A stretch of 38,929 bases of DNA from an uncultured Pelagibacteraceae bacterium. GTDB taxonomy: Bacteria > Pseudomonadota > Alphaproteobacteria > Pelagibacterales > Pelagibacteraceae. Of the stretch, positions 30,001 through 38,929 are shown piece after piece. The position numbers and the translations under genes are program-made. Positions within the stretch are counted from its first letter, which is position 1. Each line of letters opens with the position of its first letter. Under the pieces are notes generated by a model. That model did no database searches. It was not told where the DNA came from and saw nothing but the letters and a program-made list of their open reading frames with translations. Location: contig CACDKW010000005.1 of NCBI GenBank assembly GCA_902553465.1, positions 1-38,929 of the forward strand. Direction: 5' to 3'.

Positions 30001-30156
30001 TAAGACCCCTCTTAAGTAATATTTTTTTTTTATATTCAACATATTTTTTAAAGGTACTGCAATAAGAAAATTTATTATTTTTATGATAAATCAAGAAATT
30101 TAGAATATCTGTCAAGCCAATAAATGACTATTTAACTAGGTAATAATTAACAGAGG

Positions 30157-30891
30157 TTATAGTATTTGACTTAAAAATAGTTTAGTTCTATCGCTTTTTG
30201 GATTGGCAAAAAACTCTTTTGTTTCAGCTTTTTCTACTATCATCCCTTCATCCATAAATATAACTTCATCAGCAACCTCTTTAGCAAAGCCCATTTCATG
30301 TGTTACAACAATCATTGTCATTCCAGCTTTTGCTAAATTTACCATTGCATCAAGGACTTCTTTAATCATTTCTGGGTCCAATGCTGATGTCGGCTCATCA
30401 AATAACATTATTTTAGGCTCCATACATAAAGCTCTTGCGATTGCACATCTTTGTTGCTGTCCTCCAGATAATTGTCCTGGAAATTTTTGAGCCTGATCGA
30501 CAATTTGAACTTGTTCTAATTGCTTCATTGCAAGTTCCTCTGCTTGCTTCTTTGGCATTTTTTTTACCCATATTGGGGCCAAAGTACAATTGTCTAAAAT
30601 TGATAAATGTGGAAATAAATTAAATTGCTGAAATACCATTCCGACCTCAGCTCTTATTGCTTCTATATTTTTTGTATTTTCGGTAAGTTCAGTTCCATCA
30701 ACTATGATTGTGCCTTTCTGGTGCTCTTCTAATCTGTTAATACATCTAATTAGAGTTGACTTTCCAGATCCAGAAGGACCACAAACAACGATTTTTTTAT
30801 TTTTTTCTACTTCTAAATCAATATCTTTTAAAACTTGAAAATCTCCAAACCATTTATTCATAGCTTCTATTTTAATTATTGGATCAGACAT
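30157..30891 (-). CDS. aapP: General L-amino acid ABC transporter ATP-binding protein
   Basis: 244 aa; [62 protein letters not shown]. Confidence 0.92.
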   Translation of the reverse strand: MSDPIIKIEAMNKWFGDFQVLKDIDLEVEKNKKIVVCGPSGSGKSTLIRCINRLEEHQKGTIIVDGTELTENTKNIEAIRAEVGMVFQQFNLFPHLSILDNCTLAPIWVKKMPKKQAEELAMKQLEQVQIVDQAQKFPGQLSGGQQQRCAIARALCMEPKIMLFDEPTSALDPEMIKEVLDAMVNLAKAGMTMIVVTHEMGFAKEVADEVIFMDEGMIVEKAETKEFFANPKSDRTKLFLSQIL

Positions 30892-30893
30892 TT

Positions 30894-32165
30894 TTATCTA
30901 TCAGTTTTATATTTTATTTCTAAATTGTAGCTATATTTACTCATTGCATAACAAATAATCCAGAAAATTATTGCTGCAAAAACATAACCTTCCATAGCAT
31001 AACCTAGCCATTTAGGATTAGTTTTTGCTAAATTTAACATTCCTACAATTTCTAATAAGCCAACAACAAAAATTAATGGTGTATCTTTTACTAAAGCTAA
31101 AAATGTATTGGCTATACCGGGAATAACTAATTTTAGTGCTTGAGGTAAAATTACAAAAATATGCATTTTCCAATAACCCATTCCAAGTGATTTTGCTGCA
31201 TCGTATTGTCCTCTTGGTAATGCTTGCAGTCCGCCTCTGATAACTTCAGCAACATACGCTGCTTCGAATAAAGAAATAGCGATAATGACTCTCACTAATT
31301 TATCCATAAAGAAATCTTCAGGTAAAAACATTGGAAACATAACAGATGACATAAATAAAACAGTTATAAGAGGCACTCCTCTCCAAAATTCTATAAATCC
31401 TACTGAAATATATCTAACAGTTGGTAAATCAGACCTTCTTCCAAGAGCTAAAAACATACCAACAGGAAAACAGAAAATTAAACAGAAAAAAGAAACTATG
31501 AAAGTTAAAGATAAACCACCCCAAGCGCCTGTTTCAACCCATTCAAGGCCAAAAGCACCACCTGAAATTAAATAGTAAATCAATACAAAAGCTATAATTG
31601 GATAAATTACTACATAATACAAAGTTAAAAATTTCTTAATTTTTTCTGAAGGAATTAAACCAACAAATGCTAATGCAATTAAAGCAATAAAAGATAAATT
31701 TATTCTCCATTGAAGTTCATTTGGATACATCCCATAAATAAATCTATTTAACCAAATTTTTATGTACGTCCAGCAAGCGCCTGTGCCTGTGCAAGCTTCT
31801 TTTGTATCTCCCGATATAGTTGCATCAATAATAAACCAACTAAGGAATGGTGGAATTGATTTTATAACTGCAAAAATTATTAGTAGAGTTAAAACTGCAT
31901 TAAATGTATTTGTATTAATATTTTTATTTAATAAATCCAAATTTTTAATACCTGAAAATTCAATTCTAATAATATGCAAGCCTACTGTTCCTAAAATCAA
32001 AGGTAATAAGAAGCTAATAAAATTTGGTAAAAATGATGTAATATTAGTATTGAAAAAGGAATGTAAACTAACATCTAAAATAGCAATAAAAATTAAAAAA
32101 ATACCTGAATACAAATAAGTATTTAGATTTTCAATATTAGGTCTTAAAAAATTTAATTTACTCAT
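30894..32165 (-). CDS. aapM: General L-amino acid ABC transporter permease
   Basis: 423 aa; [49 protein letters not shown]. Confidence 0.9.
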   Translation of the reverse strand: MSKLNFLRPNIENLNTYLYSGIFLIFIAILDVSLHSFFNTNITSFLPNFISFLLPLILGTVGLHIIRIEFSGIKNLDLLNKNINTNTFNAVLTLLIIFAVIKSIPPFLSWFIIDATISGDTKEACTGTGACWTYIKIWLNRFIYGMYPNELQWRINLSFIALIALAFVGLIPSEKIKKFLTLYYVVIYPIIAFVLIYYLISGGAFGLEWVETGAWGGLSLTFIVSFFCLIFCFPVGMFLALGRRSDLPTVRYISVGFIEFWRGVPLITVLFMSSVMFPMFLPEDFFMDKLVRVIIAISLFEAAYVAEVIRGGLQALPRGQYDAAKSLGMGYWKMHIFVILPQALKLVIPGIANTFLALVKDTPLIFVVGLLEIVGMLNLAKTNPKWLGYAMEGYVFAAIIFWIICYAMSKYSYNLEIKYKTDR

Positions 32166-33316
32166 TATTTTTCCTTAATAGCTATTTTTTTATTATACCA
32201 ATTCATTAAAACTGAAATTGACAAACTTATTGATAAATATGTAAGCATGGTTATAGAAACTATTTCAATTGCTCTTCCAGTTTGCATTAAAGCAGTACCT
32301 GCAAAAATTAAAACTAGATCTGGGTAAGCTATAGCTGCGGCAAGAGAAGAGTTTTTTGTTAAATTTAAATATTGGTTTGTAGTAGGTGGAATTATAATTC
32401 TTAATGCTTGAGGCATAATCACTAATTTTAATATTTGATTAGGTGTTAAACCTATAGAAGCTGCAGCTTCTTTTTGACCTTTGCTAATCCCTTGTATACC
32501 AGCTCTAACGCATTCGGCAATAAATGTTGCTGTATATAGACCTAGTGCTAGTGTCAAAGCTATAAGTTCAGGAGGTATTCCAAGTCCACCTTTATATTTA
32601 AAAGATGTATTTGACATTTGCTCCAACTCAGGAATTGAAAAATTTAAAGAAACACCTCCAACTAAAAAAGTTAATAATGGTAAAATTATAAATAAACCTA
32701 TTGAAATATAAAATACAGGTAGTTGTTTTCCTTCATTTTCTTGTAATTTTCTTGCATAGTTTCTAATTACTATAATAGAAATTATTGCCGCAATTATTGA
32801 ATAAAAAAATATATCTAAATTTTCCCAAACAAATCTAGGAACAAATAGACCTTTAATTGTTAAGAAAAAAACTCCAAACATTGGTTCTGTATCTTGAGGC
32901 AAAGGTAATGCTCTAAGAGCAGCGAAATACCAGAAAAATATTTGCAATAGTAAAGGAATATTTCTAAAAAATTCTACATACCAGGCTGCTGTTCTTTCAA
33001 TTAAATAGTTTGGTGAAAGACGAGCTATACCTACTATCACTCCAAGAATTGTTGATAATATAATTCCTATAAATGCTACCAAAAGAGTATTTAGTAAACC
33101 TACTAAATACGCTCTAGCATATGAATGTGATCCATCATAATCGATTAATGAAAACTGGACATCAAATGAAGACTCTTGAGTTAAAAAACCAAAACCAAAC
33201 TCAATACCTCTATTATCCATATTAACTTGAGCGTTATAGGTTAAAAAACCAAAAACTAAAATTACTGCTAATAATGCAATTATTTGTGGGAGTATTTTGT
33301 TAGGTCTAATATTCAT
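32165..33316 (-). CDS. aapQ: General L-amino acid ABC transporter permease
   Basis: 383 aa; VEFFRNIPLLLQIFFWYFA, FIAECVRAGIQGISKGQKEAAASIGLTPNQ. Confidence 0.9.
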   Translation of the reverse strand: MNIRPNKILPQIIALLAVILVFGFLTYNAQVNMDNRGIEFGFGFLTQESSFDVQFSLIDYDGSHSYARAYLVGLLNTLLVAFIGIILSTILGVIVGIARLSPNYLIERTAAWYVEFFRNIPLLLQIFFWYFAALRALPLPQDTEPMFGVFFLTIKGLFVPRFVWENLDIFFYSIIAAIISIIVIRNYARKLQENEGKQLPVFYISIGLFIILPLLTFLVGGVSLNFSIPELEQMSNTSFKYKGGLGIPPELIALTLALGLYTATFIAECVRAGIQGISKGQKEAAASIGLTPNQILKLVIMPQALRIIIPPTTNQYLNLTKNSSLAAAIAYPDLVLIFAGTALMQTGRAIEIVSITMLTYLSISLSISVLMNWYNKKIAIKEK

Positions 33317-33338
33317 AATTAAATTGTAGAATACTATA

Positions 33339-33370
33339 AAAAAAGGGCTAGAAAAATCTAGCCCTTTTTA
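33339..33370 (-). terminator. Intrinsic terminator/attenuator between aapJ and aapQ
   Basis: Perfect 12-bp stem aaaagggctaga-aaaa-tctagccctttt; on the minus strand followed by a T run, just after the aapJ stop. Confidence 0.85.
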
Positions 33371-33388
33371 AAGATTATTAGATAAAAA

Positions 33389-34429
33389 TTATCTTGCAGG
33401 TGGTACGTAAAGAATTCCGCCTTTTGTCCATAATTCGTTTGGACCTCTATCAGGCAAAATACCAGTGTCAGCTATATTTCTTTTATAACTTTCACCATAG
33501 TTACCAACTTGTTTGATAATTCTTAAACTCCACTCGTTATCTAAACCAAAAGCAGCACCTAATTCACCTTCTGCTCCAACTAGTCTTTTTACTGCTGGAT
33601 TGTCAGAAGTTTTCATAGAATCTGCGTTTGCAGAATTAACACCGTATTCTTCAGCCTCGATCATTACGTTCAAAGACCATCTTACGATATCTTCCCATAC
33701 AGAATCACCTTGTCTAACAACAGGGCCTAAAGGCTCTTTTGAAATAGTTTCAGGTAAAACTATGTGGTCATCTGGAGCACTCAATTTAATTCTTTGAGCA
33801 GCTAAACCAGATTTGTCAGTAGTGTAAGTATCACATCTTCCAGCATCATAAGCAGCAACAACTTCGTCAGCTTTTTCAAAAGTTACTGGCTCATAAGAAA
33901 TTCCTTTTGAATTAAAGAAGTCTCTCATGTTAAGTTCAGTTGTTGTTCCTAGGTTTGTACATGCAGAAATACCATTTTTGAAATCATTCACAGATGAATA
34001 TCCTGAATTTTTTCTAACCATGAAACCTTGACCGTCATAGAAATTAACTCCTACGAAAGTAAGACCAATGTCAGCATCTCTAGATAGTGTCCAAGTCGTG
34101 TTTCTTGATAAGATATCAATCTCACCAGAAGTTAGAGCTGTAAATCTCTCTTTAGCACTTAGTGGTGTGAACTTAACTTTGTTCGCATCACCTAATACTG
34201 CAGCAGCAACTGCTCTACATACATCAACGTCAACACCAGTCCAATTTCCTGCAGCGTCAGCATTAGAAAATCCTGGTAGACCTTGAGAAACACCACATCT
34301 TACAAAACCTTTTTTCTGAGTGTTTTTAAGTGTTTTTGATTTCTTAGCAGCCATAGACTCTGTAGTAAAAGCAAACAACACAGCAACTACTGCAGCTAAA
34401 GAAGTCAATTGTTTTATCAATTTAAACAT
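33389..34429 (-). CDS. aapJ: General L-amino acid ABC transporter substrate-binding protein
   Basis: 346 aa with signal peptide; GFVRCGVSQGLPGFSNADAAGNWTGVDVDVCRAVAAAVLGD, ERFTALTSGEIDILSRNTTWTLSRD. Confidence 0.93.
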   Translation of the reverse strand: MFKLIKQLTSLAAVVAVLFAFTTESMAAKKSKTLKNTQKKGFVRCGVSQGLPGFSNADAAGNWTGVDVDVCRAVAAAVLGDANKVKFTPLSAKERFTALTSGEIDILSRNTTWTLSRDADIGLTFVGVNFYDGQGFMVRKNSGYSSVNDFKNGISACTNLGTTTELNMRDFFNSKGISYEPVTFEKADEVVAAYDAGRCDTYTTDKSGLAAQRIKLSAPDDHIVLPETISKEPLGPVVRQGDSVWEDIVRWSLNVMIEAEEYGVNSANADSMKTSDNPAVKRLVGAEGELGAAFGLDNEWSLRIIKQVGNYGESYKRNIADTGILPDRGPNELWTKGGILYVPPAR

Positions 34430-34449
34430 TATTTATTCCTCTTGTTTAT

Positions 34450-34467
34450 TTATTTGTTAACAAATAA
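34450..34467. promoter_or_regulatory. 18-bp perfect palindrome in the aapJ leader
   Basis: TTATTTGTTAACAAATAA, about 20 bp upstream of the aapJ ATG; adjacent imperfect dyad AATTCAAA...TTTGAATT. Confidence 0.45.
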
Positions 34468-34553
34468 TTCAAAATCGAATTTGAATTATGCTAAGTAAAG
34501 CAGAAACGCGGACCATCATCAATATTAAAAAAAGCTAAATAGATAGGTAAAAA

Positions 34554-34630
34554 TGGCGCGCCCTGGAGGATTCGAACCTCCGACCCTCGGTTTAGAAAAC
34601 CGATGCTCTATCCAGCTGAGCTAAGGGCGC
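34554..34630 (-). tRNA. tRNA-Arg (anticodon TCT), CCA encoded
   Basis: Minus strand GCGCCCTTAGCTCAGCTGGATAGAGCATCGGTTTTCTAAACCGAGGGTCGGAGGTTCGAATCCTCCAGGGCGCGCCA. Confidence 0.96.
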
Positions 34631-34656
34631 AATTAATGATGTTATATAATATAAAT

Positions 34657-36063
34657 TTAAGTTTTAAAAAGAAATTTTTTAGCAATTATTAAAATAGTTA
34701 ACAACTCGACTCTGCCAATAATCATAAAGATTATCATGGTTAATTTTGAATAAGAGTTTAATTGAAAAAAATCAAAATTACTTAATCCATACATTGAAGA
34801 ATTAACAGTATTCATTAGCGTTAGTATTGCCAGTTTAAAAGAATCTTCAAAATTAATATTGAAAATTGAAAGTAACGATGAAACTATAAATAATGAAATA
34901 ATAAATATAATTATTGAAAGAAAATATTTATTTATATCTTTTTGCTCAATTTTAAAATCAACTAAAAGAGGTTTTGTATTAAAAATATTATTTGGCTTTG
35001 AATAAGAAAGTATTTCATTTATTGAATATTTAAATAAAAAATAAATTTTTAATAACCTTAATCCAGAACTAGTTGAAAAAAATGAACCCCCAACAACAAC
35101 TATAATTAAAAAAACAAACCATAAGTTTGAAGGTGAATTATTTAAAGAAATTCCTATATTTGACATACTGCTTGTTAATGAAAACAAAATAGTCGAAAAG
35201 TTATAATTAAAATTAAAGAATACAAAAAAAATAACAACTAGAAATATAAAATATATAGAAAGATAAATATCTTCTGTAAAAAAATTTAATGTTTTATTTT
35301 TTAAAAATAAAATATTGTATATTAAGAATAGACTAAAATACGAAAATAGCATTAAAACAGAAAATGTTATTTCTTTTGTGTTTGTATTTATAATTGAACT
35401 TATATCATTTACAGGCAAAAAACCTCCTGATGAAATAATTGTCATAGCCAAATTAAATGAATCGAAAGTTCTGAGATTAATGAGTTTGAGTAATATAAAT
35501 AATAATAAAGTTATACCTATATATAAAATAAGTATTTTAAGTGATTGTTTAAATGTTTCTGAATAATTAAATGAAATAAAATTAGTTAATGATTTTTTTA
35601 AATTATCATCAAAAATATCTATGAGTAATAAAATTGAAAAAAGAAAATATATTCCACCTATCCACTGAGATGTTGATCTCCATAAAATTAGGCTTTGATC
35701 TAAATGTTTTATGTTGTCAAAAATAGTAAAACCAGTTGAAGTAAAACCAGACATTGACTCAAAGTAACAATTTAAAAAAGAAACATTATAAATGCTAAAA
35801 TAATATGGTATGGCAATTACAAGTGGTATTAAAAAGTAACCAACGATAACAGCAATAATTTTTGAATAAATATTAACTTTAATTTCGACTTTTTTTTTGA
35901 TTAAGGAGTTAACTCCAATAATTAATGAAATTAATAATGTGTAAAAATAAGTGTTTATATTTAAATACAAATTAAAATAATAAGAATAGATAATATTAAA
36001 AAAAGATAAAATTGATAATAACAGAAAAAATATTCCTAAATAATTTAGGATAAATCTATTCAT
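34657..36063 (-). CDS. trkH: Trk potassium transporter membrane subunit
   Basis: 468 aa polytopic; FESMSGFTSTGFTIF, LILWRSTSQWIGGIYFLF, ISSGGFLPV, NTVNSSMYGLSN, IGRVELLT pore motifs. Confidence 0.9.
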   Translation of the reverse strand: MNRFILNYLGIFFLLLSILSFFNIIYSYYFNLYLNINTYFYTLLISLIIGVNSLIKKKVEIKVNIYSKIIAVIVGYFLIPLVIAIPYYFSIYNVSFLNCYFESMSGFTSTGFTIFDNIKHLDQSLILWRSTSQWIGGIYFLFSILLLIDIFDDNLKKSLTNFISFNYSETFKQSLKILILYIGITLLLFILLKLINLRTFDSFNLAMTIISSGGFLPVNDISSIINTNTKEITFSVLMLFSYFSLFLIYNILFLKNKTLNFFTEDIYLSIYFIFLVVIFFVFFNFNYNFSTILFSLTSSMSNIGISLNNSPSNLWFVFLIIVVVGGSFFSTSSGLRLLKIYFLFKYSINEILSYSKPNNIFNTKPLLVDFKIEQKDINKYFLSIIIFIISLFIVSSLLSIFNINFEDSFKLAILTLMNTVNSSMYGLSNFDFFQLNSYSKLTMIIFMIIGRVELLTILIIAKKFLFKT

Positions 36064-36067
36064 TTTA

Positions 36068-37441
36068 CTAAACGGCGCTTAGTCTAAACATATTTTCAAC
36101 TAAAGGAAGCTGGTCTCTTTTGGTTAAAAATACAACTATATCTTTTTTTTGAAAAACAAAATTTGACCTTGGAATTATAATTTCATTTTTTCTAAGAACA
36201 GCACCTACTCGTATCTCATCAGGTAAATTACTATTTTTTAATTCTTTATTTATCAACTCTGATGTTTCTATGATTTCAGCTTCTATAACTTCATATTCAC
36301 CACTTAATATAGAATATGCATTTTCAATACTACCTTTATGTACATGTTTTAATATACTTGAAACCGTTGTCATTCTCGGATCAATTAAATCATCTATTTT
36401 TAATGATGATTGTAGTAATGAATAATTTGGTTTATTTATTAAAGCCATAGTTCTTTTTTCTTTAGAAAATTTTTCAACCAGGACACTGACCATCAAGTTA
36501 TCTTCATCATCGTTAGTTAGAGCAATTACTGTTTCAACATCTTCTAAATTTACTTCCGCCAAAATATCTTCATCTAGACCATTTCCATTTATAACTATTG
36601 TATTATTTAGTTCATTAGCAATAAATTCTGCTCTTTCTTTGTCCTTTTCGATAATTTTTAATCGTGCATCTTCAAATGTATTTTCAACATTTTTTGCTAG
36701 ATTAAAACCAATATTGCCACCACCAATTATCAAAATTTTATTAGATAGTTTTTCATTATGACCAAAAGCTCCTAGTGTTTCTTTTGTTTGGGAAGAATTT
36801 ATTACTACATAAGCTTTATCATTTTTTTTCATAACATCATTTTTTTTTAAAAAAATGAATTTTTCATCTCTTATTACACCCAATATATTTGCATTTAGTT
36901 TTGGAAATTTTTGTGTAAGTTCATTAAGTTTAATATTGGCTATAGGGCAGGATTCTTCTATTAAAATTTCTAAAAGTTTAATTTTATTATCTGCAAATGG
37001 GATATTATCTAAAGCACCTGGGGATTCTAATTTACGTTGTATAGACTTGGCGATTTCTATTTCAGGGGAAATTATTACATCGATTGGTAAATTTTCTTTA
37101 TTATATAATTTGGAAAATTTTGGATCTAAATAATTTTGAGATCTTATTCTGGCTATTTTTTTGGGTATATTGAATGCTGTATAAGCTATTTGGCATATTA
37201 GCATATTTATTTCATCATTTCTTGTAACCGCTATAATCATATCAGCTTCTGATCCATTAGCTTTTTCTAATATTGATGGATATGTTGCTTTACCAACTAT
37301 AGCCTTAACATCTAGTGCTTCGTTAATTTTCTGTATATCTTCACTAGATTGATCAATAACGGTAACTGAGTGATTTTGCTCAGTTAATAATTTTGCAATG
37401 GTAAAGCCTACTCTGCCAGCTCCACATATAATTATATTCAT
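36068..37441 (-). CDS. trkA: Trk potassium transporter NAD-binding regulatory subunit
   Basis: 457 aa with two Rossmann RCK repeats: [19 protein letters not shown] and KILIIGGGNIGFNLAKNV. Confidence 0.93.
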   Translation of the reverse strand: MNIIICGAGRVGFTIAKLLTEQNHSVTVIDQSSEDIQKINEALDVKAIVGKATYPSILEKANGSEADMIIAVTRNDEINMLICQIAYTAFNIPKKIARIRSQNYLDPKFSKLYNKENLPIDVIISPEIEIAKSIQRKLESPGALDNIPFADNKIKLLEILIEESCPIANIKLNELTQKFPKLNANILGVIRDEKFIFLKKNDVMKKNDKAYVVINSSQTKETLGAFGHNEKLSNKILIIGGGNIGFNLAKNVENTFEDARLKIIEKDKERAEFIANELNNTIVINGNGLDEDILAEVNLEDVETVIALTNDDEDNLMVSVLVEKFSKEKRTMALINKPNYSLLQSSLKIDDLIDPRMTTVSSILKHVHKGSIENAYSILSGEYEVIEAEIIETSELINKELKNSNLPDEIRVGAVLRKNEIIIPRSNFVFQKKDIVVFLTKRDQLPLVENMFRLSAV

Positions 37442-38796
37442 TAATTTAAATCTTTAACTCCCAATAATTTTAATTTTCTATGTAGAGCTGATCTCTCCAT
37501 TCCAACAAATTTCGCTGTTTTTGAGATATTTCCTCCAAATTTTTTCAATTGGGTTATTAAATACTCTTTTTCAAAGTTTTCTCTTGCCTCTCTTAAGGGG
37601 TATGACAAAGTTTCATTTAAAGTAAACTTTTTCTCACTATATTGAGTAAGTGATTCTTTTATTATATTTAAAATCTTTTCTTCATCTTTTCCTTGTGTCA
37701 AAATAGTAATTCTTTCAATTAAATTTCTTAACTCTCTTACATTACCAGGCCAATTGTAGTTAACTAAATAATTATTATTTTTAATGGTATACGGTTTAAT
37801 ATTATAATTATTGCAAATATTATTAATAAAATATTCTACTAAAATTGGTATATCTTCTGCTCTTTTTTTTAATGGAAGCAGATTAATATTAATAACGTTC
37901 AACCTATGAAATAAATCTTCCCTAAAATTACCATTATCTATTTCCCTATTAATTTCTTTGCTTGTAGATGAAATAATTCTTACATCAACATTTATATCGT
38001 GATTTCCGTTTATTCTTTTAAATTTTTGATCAATTAATATTCTCAAAATTTTAGATTGGGTTTCTAGAGCTATTTCTGTAATTTCGTCAATTAAAAGTAT
38101 TCCTCCAGATGCTTTTTCTAATGCACCGTAAGAAATTGAACCATCACTTTTTTCTTCACCTAACAATTCTTTTTCATAAGATTTAGAATCTAGTAATGCA
38201 CCATTAATTATAATAAATGGATTTTTAGATCTCTTAGAATTTTTATAAATATTTCTTGCTACTAATTCTTTTCCACTACCTGTCGGGCCAGATATAAAAA
38301 TTCTACTTTGTGACTCAGCAAGTTTCGAAATTTGCTCTCTAACGGAGTTTATATTACTGCTAATACCAACAAGTTCGAAAGTATGAAATAATTTATGTTC
38401 TAAATTCTTATTCTCATTTTTAAGATTAAAATTTTCAACTGCTCTTTTAACAAAATTTAACAATCTTTCTTTATCAAATGGTTTTTGAATAAATTCAAAT
38501 GCACCAGATTTCAATGAATTAACTGCCATATCTATGTTGGCGTGCCCTGATATAATTATTACTGGAACATCTTTGTTTTTCTTTTTAATATGATTTAAAA
38601 GTTCTATTCCATCCGTATCACCTTTGTCTAGTTTTACATCTATAATAGCAACATCTGGAATTTTTTTATCAATCTCTAGCAGCGCCTGATTATAGTTTGC
38701 CGCTAATCTTGTTTTATAACCAGCTTCTAAAATTAATTCGTTTAAAATTAATCTTATATCCGAATTATCATCTATGATTAATATTTCAGCTGACAT
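37441..38796 (-). CDS. ntrX: Nitrogen regulation response regulator NtrX-type (AAA+)
   Basis: 451 aa; receiver [20 protein letters not shown]+ [39 protein letters not shown], Fis-type HTH; ntrY-ntrX-trkA order. Confidence 0.9.
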   Translation of the reverse strand: MSAEILIIDDNSDIRLILNELILEAGYKTRLAANYNQALLEIDKKIPDVAIIDVKLDKGDTDGIELLNHIKKKNKDVPVIIISGHANIDMAVNSLKSGAFEFIQKPFDKERLLNFVKRAVENFNLKNENKNLEHKLFHTFELVGISSNINSVREQISKLAESQSRIFISGPTGSGKELVARNIYKNSKRSKNPFIIINGALLDSKSYEKELLGEEKSDGSISYGALEKASGGILLIDEITEIALETQSKILRILIDQKFKRINGNHDINVDVRIISSTSKEINREIDNGNFREDLFHRLNVININLLPLKKRAEDIPILVEYFINNICNNYNIKPYTIKNNNYLVNYNWPGNVRELRNLIERITILTQGKDEEKILNIIKESLTQYSEKKFTLNETLSYPLREARENFEKEYLITQLKKFGGNISKTAKFVGMERSALHRKLKLLGVKDLN

Positions 38797-38929
38797 TGTT
38801 AATTGGTAATAATATTTCTATTTTTGCACCAGATTTTGTATTTTTAAAAGTAATTGAACCATTATGATCATTTATTATCTTACTAACTATTGATAGTCCT
38901 AATCCCGATCCTTCTTTTTTTGTAGTATA
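38786..38929 (-). CDS. ntrY: C-terminal end of histidine kinase NtrY (runs off window end)
   Basis: Minus strand reads [47 protein letters not shown], HATPase G2 box; overlaps the ntrX start. Confidence 0.8.
   Translation of the reverse strand, partial: YTTKKEGSGLGLSIVSKIINDHNGSITFKNTKSGAKIEILLPINNVS

Noticed and set aside
30203-32711. ORFs + strand inside aapP/aapM/aapQ
   Set aside because: Antisense shadow ORFs; the opposite frames carry clear ABC transporter motifs.
1-38929. CRISPR array, prophage, IS element or defence system
   Set aside because: No regular spaced direct repeats, transposase/integrase motifs or defence genes found in reading the window.

Overview
AT-rich, tightly packed alphaproteobacterial chromosomal segment. 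Gene content, short spacers and repeated 1-bp stop/start overlaps resemble a streamlined SAR11/Pelagibacter-type genome (inference; no search run). In order it carries: argS (5' part)/dgt; erpA-like and xthA; an Ldh2-family dehydrogenase; a zinc uptake locus (znuA / znuCB-zur) with two Zur-like palindromes in the divergent promoter; a small membrane protein, ArsC-like reductase, aquaporin-like channel and Nudix cassette; a large phosphate block (ppk-ppx, sixA, phoB-phoU-pstBACS, a secreted unknown, phoR, glycosyltransferase, PlcP/LpxH-like metallophosphoesterase, and a divergent DAG-kinase-like gene); a mannose-1-P guanylyltransferase, ilvD, valS run; tRNA-Cys and tRNA-Asn; an XRE regulator; aapJQMP amino-acid ABC transporter; tRNA-Arg; trkH-trkA-ntrX and the 3' end of ntrY. 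No CRISPR, phage, IS element or rRNA was seen. The most interesting signal is the phosphate/lipid block. A motif TTTAAC-n5-TGTAAC (11-bp period, Pho-box-like) occurs upstream of pstS and on both strands of the plcP/dagK divergent promoter, suggesting coordinated control of phosphate uptake and of two opposing diacylglycerol fates. An uncharacterised secreted protein gene sits between phoR and pstS.
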